This document shows positions 18,713-27,355 of a DNA stretch of 64,000 nt, one piece after another. Position 1 is the first letter of the stretch. Each line of letters starts with the position of its first letter. The position numbers and the translations under genes were made by a program. The stretch comes from Polyangiaceae bacterium (GTDB lineage: Bacteria; Myxococcota_A; Polyangia; Polyangiales; Polyangiaceae): NCBI GenBank assembly GCA_019637295.1, contig JAHBVX010000010.1, positions 124,001 to 188,000 of the forward strand, in the 5' to 3' direction. The notes under the pieces were generated by a model. That model worked only from the letters and a program-made list of their open reading frames with translations, had not been told where the DNA came from and did no database searches.

Positions 18713-19096
18713 TCACCGACGCGACGCCGAATCGAGCCGGGCGCGCAGCTCGACGGCTTGCTCGGCGAGCTCCTGCGCCCTCGCGTGGTCGAGCAGCGCG
18801 AGCGCTCGCGCACGATGGCGTGCGCCCTCGGCGTCGTTGCCCTGGGCGTCGGCGAGGCGAGCGCGCTGCTCGAGCAGGAGCGCGGCGAGCACGACCTTGT
18901 CGCTGCCCCCGAGCAGGAGCGCCGCCGAGCGAGCGTCGAAGCGCTCGATTCCCCGAGGTACGCCGAGCGCCTCCTCGGCGGACCTCAGCTCGGCCTCGGC
19001 TTCGGCGAGCTGAGAGCTCGAGCTCAGCTTAGCGATGCGGGCGAGGGCCTCGCCGAGCTGCTGGATCAAACGGCCGATGTAGTCCTGGCGAATCAC
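18713..19096 (-). CDS. Small helical protein, DUF6483-like
   Basis: A 127-aa product starting at GTG 19096. The opening MIRQDYIGRLIQQLGEALARI followed by Leu/Ala/Glu helices resembles the DUF6483 family, known mostly from Firmicutes and delta-type bacteria. The rest is Ala/Leu/Arg-rich with TPR-like helix spacing. No signal peptide. Lies 43 nt from the stop of the beta-helix lipoprotein gene and reads the same way, so it may be the last gene of that operon (23544 to 18713). Function unknown. Confidence 0.6.
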   Translation of the reverse strand: MIRQDYIGRLIQQLGEALARIAKLSSSSQLAEAEAELRSAEEALGVPRGIERFDARSAALLLGGSDKVVLAALLLEQRARLADAQGNDAEGARHRARALALLDHARAQELAEQAVELRARLDSASRR

Positions 19097-19139
19097 TCCT
19101 GGACCCTAACACCCGCCGCCGCCCCCGGGCCTCGCGGGC

Positions 19140-21146
19140 TCAGAAGCAGGGTCCGTCGTGCTCGTGGGCGCCGCGGGACAGTTCCTCGGTGCGGGCTGCA
19201 TCAAAGAGATCGTGGGTGACGCTCTTGTGGGTGGGACCGCGGGCGATCGGGCAAGGTACCGAGCTGGGCTTCAGGCGCCAACCCGTCGTGAACAGCTCGC
19301 TGGTGCCGTCCCCGGTCCAGCCGGTGAACAGCTGATGGAAACACTCCAGGGTCTTGGTGGCTGCGCCCGAGCACGCCTCGAGCTCCACGCAACCCGTGGG
19401 CAGGCCTCCGCAGCCACCGGCGCCCTTGTAGTACAGGTTACCACTGGCGGACCCGCCGGCGTTGTTGATGGGGCTCTGGAGCTGCGTCATGACCGTGGCC
19501 GCGCCGGCACAGCCAGAGACCTGAAACTCCGCCAAGGTGTCGTTGTTCAAGAACACGTTGTCGTGCAGCGTCGCGATCGCGTTGTTGGCCAGGCAGACCT
19601 TGCTGCGGATGCCGGTCGAGACCGCCGAGACCTGCGCCATGAAGATGTTGCCGCGAATCACCGCGCCAGTGCCGCTCTCGAGGTACACTTGCTCCACGAG
19701 CTGGTTGTTCCCAGGAGTGTGGCTGACGATGGTGTTGTGCAGGAGCTGCACGCCGCTGCCCTGGATCCAGACTCCGTGCAGCGCCGGGTGCCCGTGGCCG
19801 GAGTGGATCATGTTGTTCTCGATGCGTGCGCCGTTGCCCTGGGCCCACACCCCCGAGGTCGAGGTAGCGTCGCCGCTGTAGATGCGATTGCGGGCGACGA
19901 CACCGGCGCCGAACACCCGCACGCCGCACCCACGGCTGCCGTTGTTGGGCAGCGTCTCGCCGCGGATCGAGTTGCCCACGAGCTCCGCCGGCGTGTGCAG
20001 CACGACGCCGCCGGCCGAGATCCCGAACAAGGAGTCATCCACTCCCGTCCCGGACCAGATCACGTTGTCGGCTATGGGGTTGCCTCCGGCCTCGGTCATG
20101 GAGGCGTTCTCGAACACCCTCAGCCCGATGGAGCCGTCGTCCTGACCCGAGCCGCTGCCGCCGTGGATCTCGTTGCCCTGGAGCTTGGGCTTGCTCGAGG
20201 CGCCGCGCACCAGCACACCCACGCTGCCGTAGTCGGCGACCGAGCCGCTGCCGCCATGGATCTGGTTCTGAGTGACGTCCGGGCTCGCCTGTTCGATCCA
20301 CAACCCGGTGCTGGCGACGTTGTCGAGACCGCCGCCGCTGCCGCTGCCCTTGGATGCGCCGCCCTGGATGAGGTTGCCCGTGATCCGTGGCGCCGCGCCG
20401 CCATATACGCCCAGCGCCTTGGACCTTGCGGCGGGCGCGCCAGCTGGCCAGCCCAGGATGGTGAAGCCTTCGATCGTCACGCTCGCGTCGACGGCGCTGC
20501 CAGAGACGCGCAGGCTGTCGACCTGCTTGGAGACGTCGCCATTTCGGATGGTGGTCTCGTTCACCTTGTCGAACGTGGGCCAGCCCTGGCTGCCCGTTCG
20601 AGTCCAGGTGGCGCAGTCGTAGCCGCCGTAGAGAGACACCGGCAGATCGAGCAGCAGCGACGTGTCCGAGTAGAGGCCCTTGCACGCCTTGACGGCGAAG
20701 CCAGCGGGCAGCGGACTGCCACCGGCGTCCAGCGCGGTGGCCGCCCGGAGCGAGGAGAGGGCACCGCCAAGAGTGGCCTTGGGGAAGCACGGCGAGCAGC
20801 CGCTGTTCGAGTCGTCCCCGCCATCCACGGACACGTACATCACGTTGCCCGGGCACACCGCGACGCTGGCGTCGTCGCTCACCCCTGCGTCGCAGTCGAC
20901 GATGAGCGGCGCGTCTGCCTCGGCGTCCCCGCTAGCGTCGATGGACGCGTCCGTGCCCGCGCCGCCGGACGAGCCGCCGGTCGCGCCGACGCCTCCTGTC
21001 CCTCCGCTCGGCGCGCCGCCCGCGCCGCCCGCGCCGCCGGTGACCGAAGCGTCCGCCTCATACAGCGTACGCTCCTCGTTGCCGAGGATCGCGTTGCACG
21101 CGCCCAGCGCGAGCACGACCAGGGCTCCGCCGAGGGCGCGCCTCAA
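19140..21146 (-). CDS. Large lipoprotein with parallel beta-helix
   Basis: TTG 21146 overlaps the stop of the upstream gene (TTGA) and yields 668 aa beginning MRRALGGALVVLALGAC, a good lipoprotein signal. A Gly/Ala/Thr linker is followed by a right-handed beta-helix region with repeated short strands and Asn/Gly turns (GNLIQGG, NQIHGGSG, GNEIHGGSG, ENNMIHSG, IRGNIFMAQ), as in pectate-lyase-like or PbH1-repeat proteins. A MYVSVDGGDDSNSG segment at the start is typical of such proteins. No lyase catalytic residues were identified. It probably binds or modifies polysaccharide at the surface. Confidence 0.8.
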   Translation of the reverse strand: MRRALGGALVVLALGACNAILGNEERTLYEADASVTGGAGGAGGAPSGGTGGVGATGGSSGGAGTDASIDASGDAEADAPLIVDCDAGVSDDASVAVCPGNVMYVSVDGGDDSNSGCSPCFPKATLGGALSSLRAATALDAGGSPLPAGFAVKACKGLYSDTSLLLDLPVSLYGGYDCATWTRTGSQGWPTFDKVNETTIRNGDVSKQVDSLRVSGSAVDASVTIEGFTILGWPAGAPAARSKALGVYGGAAPRITGNLIQGGASKGSGSGGGLDNVASTGLWIEQASPDVTQNQIHGGSGSVADYGSVGVLVRGASSKPKLQGNEIHGGSGSGQDDGSIGLRVFENASMTEAGGNPIADNVIWSGTGVDDSLFGISAGGVVLHTPAELVGNSIRGETLPNNGSRGCGVRVFGAGVVARNRIYSGDATSTSGVWAQGNGARIENNMIHSGHGHPALHGVWIQGSGVQLLHNTIVSHTPGNNQLVEQVYLESGTGAVIRGNIFMAQVSAVSTGIRSKVCLANNAIATLHDNVFLNNDTLAEFQVSGCAGAATVMTQLQSPINNAGGSASGNLYYKGAGGCGGLPTGCVELEACSGAATKTLECFHQLFTGWTGDGTSELFTTGWRLKPSSVPCPIARGPTHKSVTHDLFDAARTEELSRGAHEHDGPCF

Positions 21147-22078
21147 AACCGACCTCGCACGCCAAAGGGAACGAGCCCGACGACGGCTCCTTGTTCCTGG
21201 CTCGGACGATCCGTGAACCAGAGCACGGCTCCGGCGGCGACGGCCGCGCCGCCGGCGATGAACGCGATCGTGGCGACGTTGCCGCGGGCGATGGCGCGGT
21301 CGCCGGCCTCTACTCCGGGTTGGTCGCAATGATCGGCCTTGGGACCGAGCTGGCAGCGCTCGTCCGCGTCGCGCTTGGCGCTCAGGCTCGCCAGGCCGAA
21401 GCCCGCGCCCACGCCGAGACCAACGACGCCCACGCCAGCCACGCCCAGCGCGACCACTCGCTGCGTGGACAGGGGTCGCCGCTGGTCAGCGCTCGGCTCT
21501 GGCCGGGGCGCGAGCGCTGGCGCCGCTGTCGGGCGCCGGGTCTCGAAGCTGACGTTCACGGTGACGGCGCCGCGAAACAGCTCCACCTCTTTGGAGAATG
21601 GAGGTTGGTTCGGCGCGGTCGCGGCGATGGTGTAGCTGCCCGGATCCAGCGCGATGGGGTTGCCCCACTGCTCGCCCGGCAGCGGCGCGCCGTCCAGGGT
21701 GACCTGCACTCCGGTCGTGGCTGGCACGACCACCGTCAGCTTCGGGACCCGCGGCTGCAGGGCGCTGATGCGCGCCTGAGCCAAGGCGCTGCGGTCGTCC
21801 TTGGACTGCTCGGCGAGGGCCAAGGCCTCCTGAAAGACACGCAGCGCGCTGGCGGTCTTCCCGTGTCGCTCGTGGCAGTCGGCCAGGTTGAGCAGGGTGC
21901 CCACGCCGGGCCTCAGGCGATAGGCCTCGTCGAACTTGGGGCAGGCCTCGGCGTACTTGCCTTCCAGTACCAGCTGGCGTCCTTCGGCGAACAGCTCGTC
22001 GGCGCGCTGCGCGTTCGAGTCGCCGAGCGCGGGCGCCGTGACGAGCAGCAGGCCGAGGAACGAAGCGCGGCGGAACAT
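21143..22078 (-). CDS. TPR / PEGA-like exported protein with C-terminal membrane hairpin
   Basis: ATG 22078 gives 311 aa. Signal peptide (LGLLLVTAPALGDS), then TPR-like helices (DELFAEGRQLVLEGKYAEACPKFDEAYRLRPGVGTLLNLADCHERHGK). Next comes a PEGA-like beta domain (VPKLTVVVPATTGVQVTLDGAPL, GSYTIAATAPN). The end has a Gly/Val-rich helix, a short loop with Cys pair (CQLGPKADHC), and a second hydrophobic helix. The same plan occurs at 29639-30580 and 35032-36018. It lies 5 nt after a kinase gene and overlaps the beta-helix gene, so the three are an operon. Confidence 0.75.
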   Translation of the reverse strand: MFRRASFLGLLLVTAPALGDSNAQRADELFAEGRQLVLEGKYAEACPKFDEAYRLRPGVGTLLNLADCHERHGKTASALRVFQEALALAEQSKDDRSALAQARISALQPRVPKLTVVVPATTGVQVTLDGAPLPGEQWGNPIALDPGSYTIAATAPNQPPFSKEVELFRGAVTVNVSFETRRPTAAPALAPRPEPSADQRRPLSTQRVVALGVAGVGVVGLGVGAGFGLASLSAKRDADERCQLGPKADHCDQPGVEAGDRAIARGNVATIAFIAGGAAVAAGAVLWFTDRPSQEQGAVVGLVPFGVRGRF

Positions 22079-22083
22079 GGGCG

Positions 22084-23544
22084 TCACAGCGGGTTGGCCA
22101 TCGGATCGTCGACGCTGGGCTTGCGAGGCTGCGACGGCGACGGCAAGGGTTGAGGTGGCTTCGGCGCTGCGGGGATCGCAGGCCGCGGAGCTGGAAGCCG
22201 GACGACGAGCGGCGCGCTCGATGGCCCAGCCACTGCCGTGGCTGACGGCGCCGGTGTGGCCGCGTCCGCGGTCAGCGTGGCGGGGTCGTGAGCCGCGACC
22301 TCCGGCGGGCGGTCGGCGGCCGGTGCCGGGCTCACGCTCGGCTCGCTGGCCACCTCCGGGGCGCCGGCAGCGACGGGCTCGGCCGTGGGCGCAGGCGCTC
22401 GAGCGCTGGCCAGGCTGAGCCCGACGCCCGTGGCCAGTAGCCCCGTGGCCACGACGCCCCACACCCAAGTTCGACGCCGGGGCTCCGTCGAGCTCCGCCC
22501 TTGAGTCTTGCCCCAGGTCTGTTCCGTGACGGCGAGCTGAGGACCGATCGGGGCGGTCTCGGTCTCGTTGGCCCTCGAGTTCTGGGTGGGAGCATCGGGT
22601 ACGAGGGAGCTCGGCGGCGCGCCGTCCGCGCCCGGCAGCGACGGAACTCGCACCACGATGTCCGCGGCGCTCGCACGACCCGGCGCCGCGTAGGGTGCGA
22701 GCGCGTCCTGCAGCGCGCTCACGGTCTGAAATCGGTCGTCGGGACTGCGCCTGAGGCACCGCAGTACGATGGCCTCGAGCGGAGCCTGGATCTCGGGACG
22801 AAAGCCGCGCAGCGGCGGCGGGTCGTCGTTGGCCACCATCATGCAGAGCTCCATCATGGTCTCGGCGGCGAAGGGTACTCGCCGCGTGAGCAGCTGGTAC
22901 AATGTGGCGCCCAGAGACCAGACGTCCGAGCGTGCGTCGACGGTGCGCGACGAGCGCATCTGCTCGGGGGACATGTACAGCGGCGAGCCGAGCACCGCCT
23001 GGGTGCTGGTCTTGGCCAGCTCCACGCTGTCCTCCCCCGCGAGGGTGAACTTCGAGATCCCGAAGTCGAGCACCTTCACGCAGGCCTTCCCGCTCGGGGT
23101 CTTGATCAGGAACAAGTTGGAGGGCTTGATGTCGCGGTGGATGATGCCGTGGCCGTGCGCCTCGGTCAGCGCCTCGCAGGCCTGGCAGACGTACTCCACC
23201 GCGTGGGCCACCGGCAGCGGTCCCTCTTCGAGGACGTCGCTCAGGTCCTTGCCCTCCAGGTACTCGATCACGCTGTAGGGCTCGCCGGAGTCGAGCTTGC
23301 CGTAGTCCGTGACGCGCGCGATGTGCTCGCCGCGAAGCCGAGCAGCGGCGCGCGCCTCGCGCAGGAAGCGACCGCTGGCTTGCGGGTCGTCGAGCACCTC
23401 ACCGCGCATCAGCTTGATCGCGACCTGCGTGTCCAGCTCTCGGTGCCGGGCGGCGAGCACGACGCCCATGCCGCCGGCGCCGAGCTCGCGCTCGATCACG
23501 TACTTGCCGGCGATGACGTCGCCCACGCTCGGAACCGCGCTCAC
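22084..23544 (-). CDS. Ser/Thr protein kinase, membrane type
   Basis: GTG 23544 gives 486 aa starting MSAVPSVGDVIAGKYVIE; GTG/ATG at 23604 would add 20 residues. Kinase motifs are complete: GAGGMGVVLAA loop, Lys44, HRDIKPSN with D138, DFGISKF, MSPEQM, and a Pro/Ala-rich juxtamembrane part. One TM helix (VVATGLLATGVGLSLASA) precedes a Pro/Ala-rich tail of about 120 residues. The two downstream genes are tightly coupled. The kinase may phosphorylate or regulate the export of the TPR-PEGA-like partner, which is inference. Confidence 0.92.
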   Translation of the reverse strand: MSAVPSVGDVIAGKYVIERELGAGGMGVVLAARHRELDTQVAIKLMRGEVLDDPQASGRFLREARAAARLRGEHIARVTDYGKLDSGEPYSVIEYLEGKDLSDVLEEGPLPVAHAVEYVCQACEALTEAHGHGIIHRDIKPSNLFLIKTPSGKACVKVLDFGISKFTLAGEDSVELAKTSTQAVLGSPLYMSPEQMRSSRTVDARSDVWSLGATLYQLLTRRVPFAAETMMELCMMVANDDPPPLRGFRPEIQAPLEAIVLRCLRRSPDDRFQTVSALQDALAPYAAPGRASAADIVVRVPSLPGADGAPPSSLVPDAPTQNSRANETETAPIGPQLAVTEQTWGKTQGRSSTEPRRRTWVWGVVATGLLATGVGLSLASARAPAPTAEPVAAGAPEVASEPSVSPAPAADRPPEVAAHDPATLTADAATPAPSATAVAGPSSAPLVVRLPAPRPAIPAAPKPPQPLPSPSQPRKPSVDDPMANPL

Positions 23545-23604
23545 CTCGGCAGCAAACGTAGCGAAGCTCCCCCCGGACGACAAGCCAAGGGCGGCGGGAG
23601 GCAC

Positions 23605-23955
23605 CAGCCCGCCTGGAATCCGAAGAGGTTCGAGTGCTCGGGGGCGATCGGGTGTGCACTTCGCAAGTCGAGGTCGTGAGGGATGATGGTGGACCCAGCG
23701 GGAGGCTCGAGCTGACTCGCTGCTGTCCGTAAGTCGCTGCCGCGACCGGCTCGGCGTTGCGCGCGTCGTAGCGCTCGAGGTCGAAGTTGCGTCGGAGCAC
23801 TCCGGCTCCGGGTCCTCCCGGGTAGCTGCGCGTGCCGCCGCCGGTGGCGAGATACTCCCCCTCGGCTTCGAGTGAGATCGCGGCGCCCAGCACCAGGGCC
23901 GCTGGCCACGGCGCGCGGCGCTGCGCGCCGTAATCCTGGGGCAATCCGGTCAGGC
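23605..23955. other. Gap with no convincing gene
   Basis: About 350 bases between the kinase start and the vapC-like stop. A minus-strand frame from 23944 (starting MPQDYGAQRRAPWPAALVLG) looks mildly protein-like for about 75 residues, then runs into the kinase gene out of frame. It may be a decayed small gene. I see no promoter or repeat. Confidence 0.4.
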
Positions 23956-24345
23956 TCAGACTCGGATGATGTCCACGTCATACTTCATGACGACCGGGTC
24001 GGCGGTCAAGAGTGTCACGCCCTCGCACTGGCATTGAGCGACCAATAGGCGATCGAAAGGGTCTCGATGATGTCGAGGCAGCGTCGCGACGCGCAACGCG
24101 TGGTCATGCGTGATGGGAAGCCCTTGGGTCCCCGAGGTGGCCATGCGGGACGGAACATACGTCTGCGGCGGTTCCGGTAGGGGAAGCTTGCCCATCGCAT
24201 ACTTGATGGACATTTCCCAGGAGCTGGCCGCCGACAACAACAGCTCGTTCCCCTCGTCCTCGAGCAACGCCAGAGTCTGAGCGCCAAAGCGCTCGGGCTG
24301 CGTCTGCAGCCATAGCCAGCAATGGGTGTCGAACAACAGCCTCAT
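23956..24345 (-). CDS. vapC: VapC-type PIN-domain toxin
   Basis: A 129-aa PIN-domain protein. First acidic residue is D6 in RLLFDTHCWLW. The second conserved segment is SAASSWEMSIKY, and the C-terminal acidic pair is in RDPFDRLLVAQ and LLTADPVVM. All expected catalytic acids are present. VapC toxins are Mg-dependent RNases that cleave tRNA or rRNA and are held by a co-expressed antitoxin. The start codon ATG overlaps the antitoxin stop by 4 nt. Confidence 0.9.
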   Translation of the reverse strand: MRLLFDTHCWLWLQTQPERFGAQTLALLEDEGNELLLSAASSWEMSIKYAMGKLPLPEPPQTYVPSRMATSGTQGLPITHDHALRVATLPRHHRDPFDRLLVAQCQCEGVTLLTADPVVMKYDVDIIRV

Positions 24346-24572
24346 CGTTCGAAGGCCTCGAGGAGGTCTTTCGGCAGCGGAGCGTCGAAGTCCTCGGGAA
24401 CAGCGAATCGCCCCTGGTCCAGGCCGAACCGGCGACGTGGACGCAGGATGTATGGGACGAGCCGAGCCACTGGCCGGTCGCCCTTCGCGATCACGATCTC
24501 CTCGCCAGCCTCGACCCGCGCCAGCAACCGAGACAGGTGGGTTTTCGCCTCGTGAACGTTGACCTTCGCCAT
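24342..24572 (-). CDS. vapB: Phd/YefM-family antitoxin
   Basis: A 76-aa protein. Residues 1-35 (MAKVNVHEAKTHLSRLLARVEAGEEIVIAKG) are the Phd/YefM DNA-binding fold, and the C-terminal part (FGLDQGRFAVPEDFDAPLPKDLLEAF) is the toxin-binding tail. ATGA overlap with the downstream toxin ensures coupled translation. A perfect palindrome lies 8 nt upstream of its start, presumably the autoregulatory operator. Confidence 0.9.
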   Translation of the reverse strand: MAKVNVHEAKTHLSRLLARVEAGEEIVIAKGDRPVARLVPYILRPRRRFGLDQGRFAVPEDFDAPLPKDLLEAFER

Positions 24573-24580
24573 CCCTCCAC

Positions 24581-24607
24581 CTTGACTTAGTTCACGACTA
24601 AGTCAAG
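24581..24607. promoter_or_regulatory. Palindromic operator of the toxin-antitoxin operon
   Basis: CTTGACTTAGT-TCACG-ACTAAGTCAAG: perfect 11-bp inverted repeat with a 5-nt spacer, starting 8 nt before the antitoxin ATG. It is AT-rich against its surroundings and contains TTGACT, which could double as a -35 element. A natural binding site for the Phd-type antitoxin dimer. Confidence 0.8.
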
Positions 24608-24918
24608 GCGCAACGCCGAACCGTGCTCGTGCGCGCCCAGGGCTGCCGCCGGCGGAGAGCTGCAGCAGCTCGAGCCGAAGGGCGTCGGCATCATGGCCGA
24701 CGACGTGCTCGCGGGAGCGCTTGCGGGGCTGGCTGCGCGTGGGCTCGCGCGGTGATCACGGGAACAACGTCTGGAGCGCCGCCAGCGTAGCGGGACGCCC
24801 TCGGTGCGCGCGTCTCCCAGTTGATAGATGCAGGTCCGATTTGCCCGTGCGCTGCCCGGCGTATCCCGTTTGGGAGGTGACGGGCGGCTGCGAGCCTAGC
24901 GCGAGCGCGCGGGGACCC
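24608..24918. other. Intergenic region without clear gene
   Basis: About 310 bases between the operator and a lipoprotein stop. One plus-strand stretch ending TGA at about 24754 translates to ELQQLEPKGVGIMADDVLAG and onward, perhaps the tail of a decayed gene. No RNA gene or repeat recognised. Confidence 0.35.
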
Positions 24919-25515
24919 TCACTCCACCGCTCCGCGCGATGACGCGTCGACCGGCAGCGTGAGATCGGTGAAGCTGCGCTGTTCGTCCGCGACCGGGCAC
25001 CGCGTGCTGCAGTGCTCGCCGTCGGGATAGAAGTCGGCGTATTGCGGCGTCAGCGTGAGGGGCGCGAACGACTCGTCGCCGCGGATCGCTTGGATCTCGA
25101 CGACCTCGGGCTGGCTACGGCGGTACAAGAGCAGCTCGTGGTGCGTCACGGTGGTATTGCACTCGCTACCGACCCCGATCCCGTCGGGCGTGGGCGTGAC
25201 GTGGGGGGTGCATCCAGTCGCGAGGACCGGCTGGACCTGGAGCGAAACTGAGTTTCTGACACACACGCCGGTGAAGCTGCGAGTCGGCCAATCGGACGGG
25301 AGCGGCGCGATGACTAGGCAGCGGTCTTCTTCCTCGACGCCGTTTTCGACAGTCCGGATGCGGAGCTCATACGCTTGGGGGGTGCCGTCTTCGAGCACGA
25401 AACGGAGCGTCGCCGAGCTGCTGCACACGCTGGGCTGGCTTGGACACGGTGCGTCACACGCGGGCAGCAGGAGAGCGAACCCGGCGAACGAGGGGCGGAG
25501 CTTTCGGATGAGCAT
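24919..25515 (-). CDS. Putative lipoprotein, unknown function
   Basis: A 198-aa product from ATG 25515 with signal peptide and lipobox (FALLLPAC). The mature part is beta-rich and has about ten cysteines (CPSQPSVCSSS, CTPHVTPT, GEHCSTRCPVADEQ). I do not recognise the family. It stands alone between the VapBC module and the photolyase. Confidence 0.65.
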   Translation of the reverse strand: MLIRKLRPSFAGFALLLPACDAPCPSQPSVCSSSATLRFVLEDGTPQAYELRIRTVENGVEEEDRCLVIAPLPSDWPTRSFTGVCVRNSVSLQVQPVLATGCTPHVTPTPDGIGVGSECNTTVTHHELLLYRRSQPEVVEIQAIRGDESFAPLTLTPQYADFYPDGEHCSTRCPVADEQRSFTDLTLPVDASSRGAVE

Positions 25516-25701
25516 GGATTGAGGTGAGCAAGCTACGGATGTGGCAGCCTACGTGGAGCAGGGGTGAAACCTTCCAAACCCCTGGAAGCGCCCCGGGCAC
25601 CCCGTGCGCAGCTCTACCCGCCCATCGCGTTCATCGCGGCCCTGGGAAGCCCCCGCCACCGGTGCCCGGGGCTGGTTCGCGGCGGCCATCCCCGCGTCTC
25701 G

Positions 25702-27192
25702 TCAGAAGAGTCTTCCTTGGGCGGCGTCGCCCCAGCGCTCGAGGTAGCGGCCGAGGCGCAGCTTCTTCTTGGTGTTGAGCGAGCTCATGAAGCGGACGGT
25801 GCCGACGATGGGCCGCTCGGGGAACCAGGGACGATCGAAGCGGCCCAAGCACCAGAAGATACCGCTGTAGGAGTTGGGGTCGCGGCCGTCGAGGGCGTAC
25901 TTGTTGTTCAGGTGGACCATCGATGTCAGGGCGGCGCGGGGTGACGAGGACCACTCGAGGATCTTCTTTCCCCACAGCATGCGCAGGTAGTTGTGCATCC
26001 GTCCGGTCGCGACCAGCTCGCGCTGGGCGGCGTTCCAGAGCTCGTCGTGCGTCGCCGCGCGCTCGAGCTCTTCGAGTCCGTAGCACGGATCGCGAACGTC
26101 CGACGCGTGGGCCTCCAGGGTCGCGCGAGACCACGCGGGTAGCGACTCGTAGCGATCGTAGTCCGCGCGCTGCGAACAGAAACCGTAGCCGAGCTCGCGC
26201 CAGGTGACGAGCTCGTCCAGGAAGCTCTCGCTCGGCTGCGACATGCCCCAGAACCCCTCGCGCTGACCGGCGGCGCGGGCACCGAGCGCGCTTCGCGTCC
26301 AACCCTCGCGCGACGCGAGCTGCGCGAAGACCTCGTGCACCGACAAGTGCCCGAAGTGTAGGTAGGGCGACAGCCCGCTCTCGGCGTCAGCGTCCGGGTG
26401 ACTGCGCTCGGCGGCGTAGCGCGGGAGGGTCTCGTCCAGAAAGCGGGTGAGGCAGCGCCGTGCGCTCCGCTCTCCGCCGGCCACGGCAGACGGCACGACG
26501 GCGTGATCGATGGGTAACCGCGCGAGCTCTTCGCGACTGTCCGCTCCCGCGAGCTTCGCGGCAGGCCAGCGCCGCGTCACTCCGCTGGGTAAAGCGGCGA
26601 GGCTGGGTAGGCGCAGGTTGGCGAGCGGATCCGCCGTTGGAAAGTCGCTCAGGTGCGGGGGCAGCGTCTTCTGCAAGTACCGTCGAAAGTCGTAGGCGCG
26701 CAGGAACTCCCGCTCGGTCGCGCGCAGGGGCAATAGCCCATTGCCATCCACGGACTCGACCAGGACGTCCACGCGTGGTGCCGCCGCTTGCAGCATGCGC
26801 GGCAGGAAGAAGCACGGAGACTCGTCGGTGACGATCACCGCGGCTTGCTTGCCGAGCGCGGCGAGTAGCCCCGAGCCCGCGCCGGGCTCGGGCTCCAGGT
26901 ACGGGAAATAGTGAACCGGCGTGCCCGCGAAGCGCGCCGCGTTGTCCCGCATGCCCTGGAGCACGAAGGCGTGCAGGCGGTCGCTGGCCCAGGCGTAGCC
27001 CGCGCGCAGCGGCTCGAAGACCAGTAGCGGCTTGTCGAGCCGGTGGGCCCAGTACAGCGCGCGCTCCAGCGCGAAGCTGCGGCGCGTCCGCCGGCTCGCG
27101 GTCATCCAGTACAAGACGTACTCTCTCCTGGCGCCGACGGAGGCCTCGCCCCGCCGGCAAATGCGCAACCGTGGTACCTCGCGTCTAGCCAA
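25702..27192 (-). CDS. Class II CPD DNA photolyase
   Basis: About 496 aa if TTG 27192 is used; the frame stays open to GTG 27264, so the start is uncertain. The family start (REYVLYWMTASRRTRRSFALERAL) and FAD-domain features are clear: GLSPYLHFGHLSVHEV, ESFLDELVTWRELGYGFC, GRMHNYLRMLWGKKILEWS, and NNKYALDGRDPNSYSGIFWCLGRFDRPW. These fit class II photolyases, which split UV-induced cyclobutane pyrimidine dimers using light and FAD. No light-response regulator (CarH/LitR type) is adjacent. Confidence 0.92.
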   Translation of the reverse strand: MARREVPRLRICRRGEASVGARREYVLYWMTASRRTRRSFALERALYWAHRLDKPLLVFEPLRAGYAWASDRLHAFVLQGMRDNAARFAGTPVHYFPYLEPEPGAGSGLLAALGKQAAVIVTDESPCFFLPRMLQAAAPRVDVLVESVDGNGLLPLRATEREFLRAYDFRRYLQKTLPPHLSDFPTADPLANLRLPSLAALPSGVTRRWPAAKLAGADSREELARLPIDHAVVPSAVAGGERSARRCLTRFLDETLPRYAAERSHPDADAESGLSPYLHFGHLSVHEVFAQLASREGWTRSALGARAAGQREGFWGMSQPSESFLDELVTWRELGYGFCSQRADYDRYESLPAWSRATLEAHASDVRDPCYGLEELERAATHDELWNAAQRELVATGRMHNYLRMLWGKKILEWSSSPRAALTSMVHLNNKYALDGRDPNSYSGIFWCLGRFDRPWFPERPIVGTVRFMSSLNTKKKLRLGRYLERWGDAAQGRLF

Positions 27193-27355
27193 GCCACGGC
27201 ATGTATAGGCGCGCTCCCGCCCGGCACCAGCCCCCGCCGGCTCGAAGTCCCCCGGCGCCGCCACGCGAGGTCAACGATGGTTCAACGCGTCGCTCGACCC
27301 TCGGCCCCCGCGCCGCTGGACAGCGTGGGGCGCCCTGGGCAGGCTCGCGCTCCGC

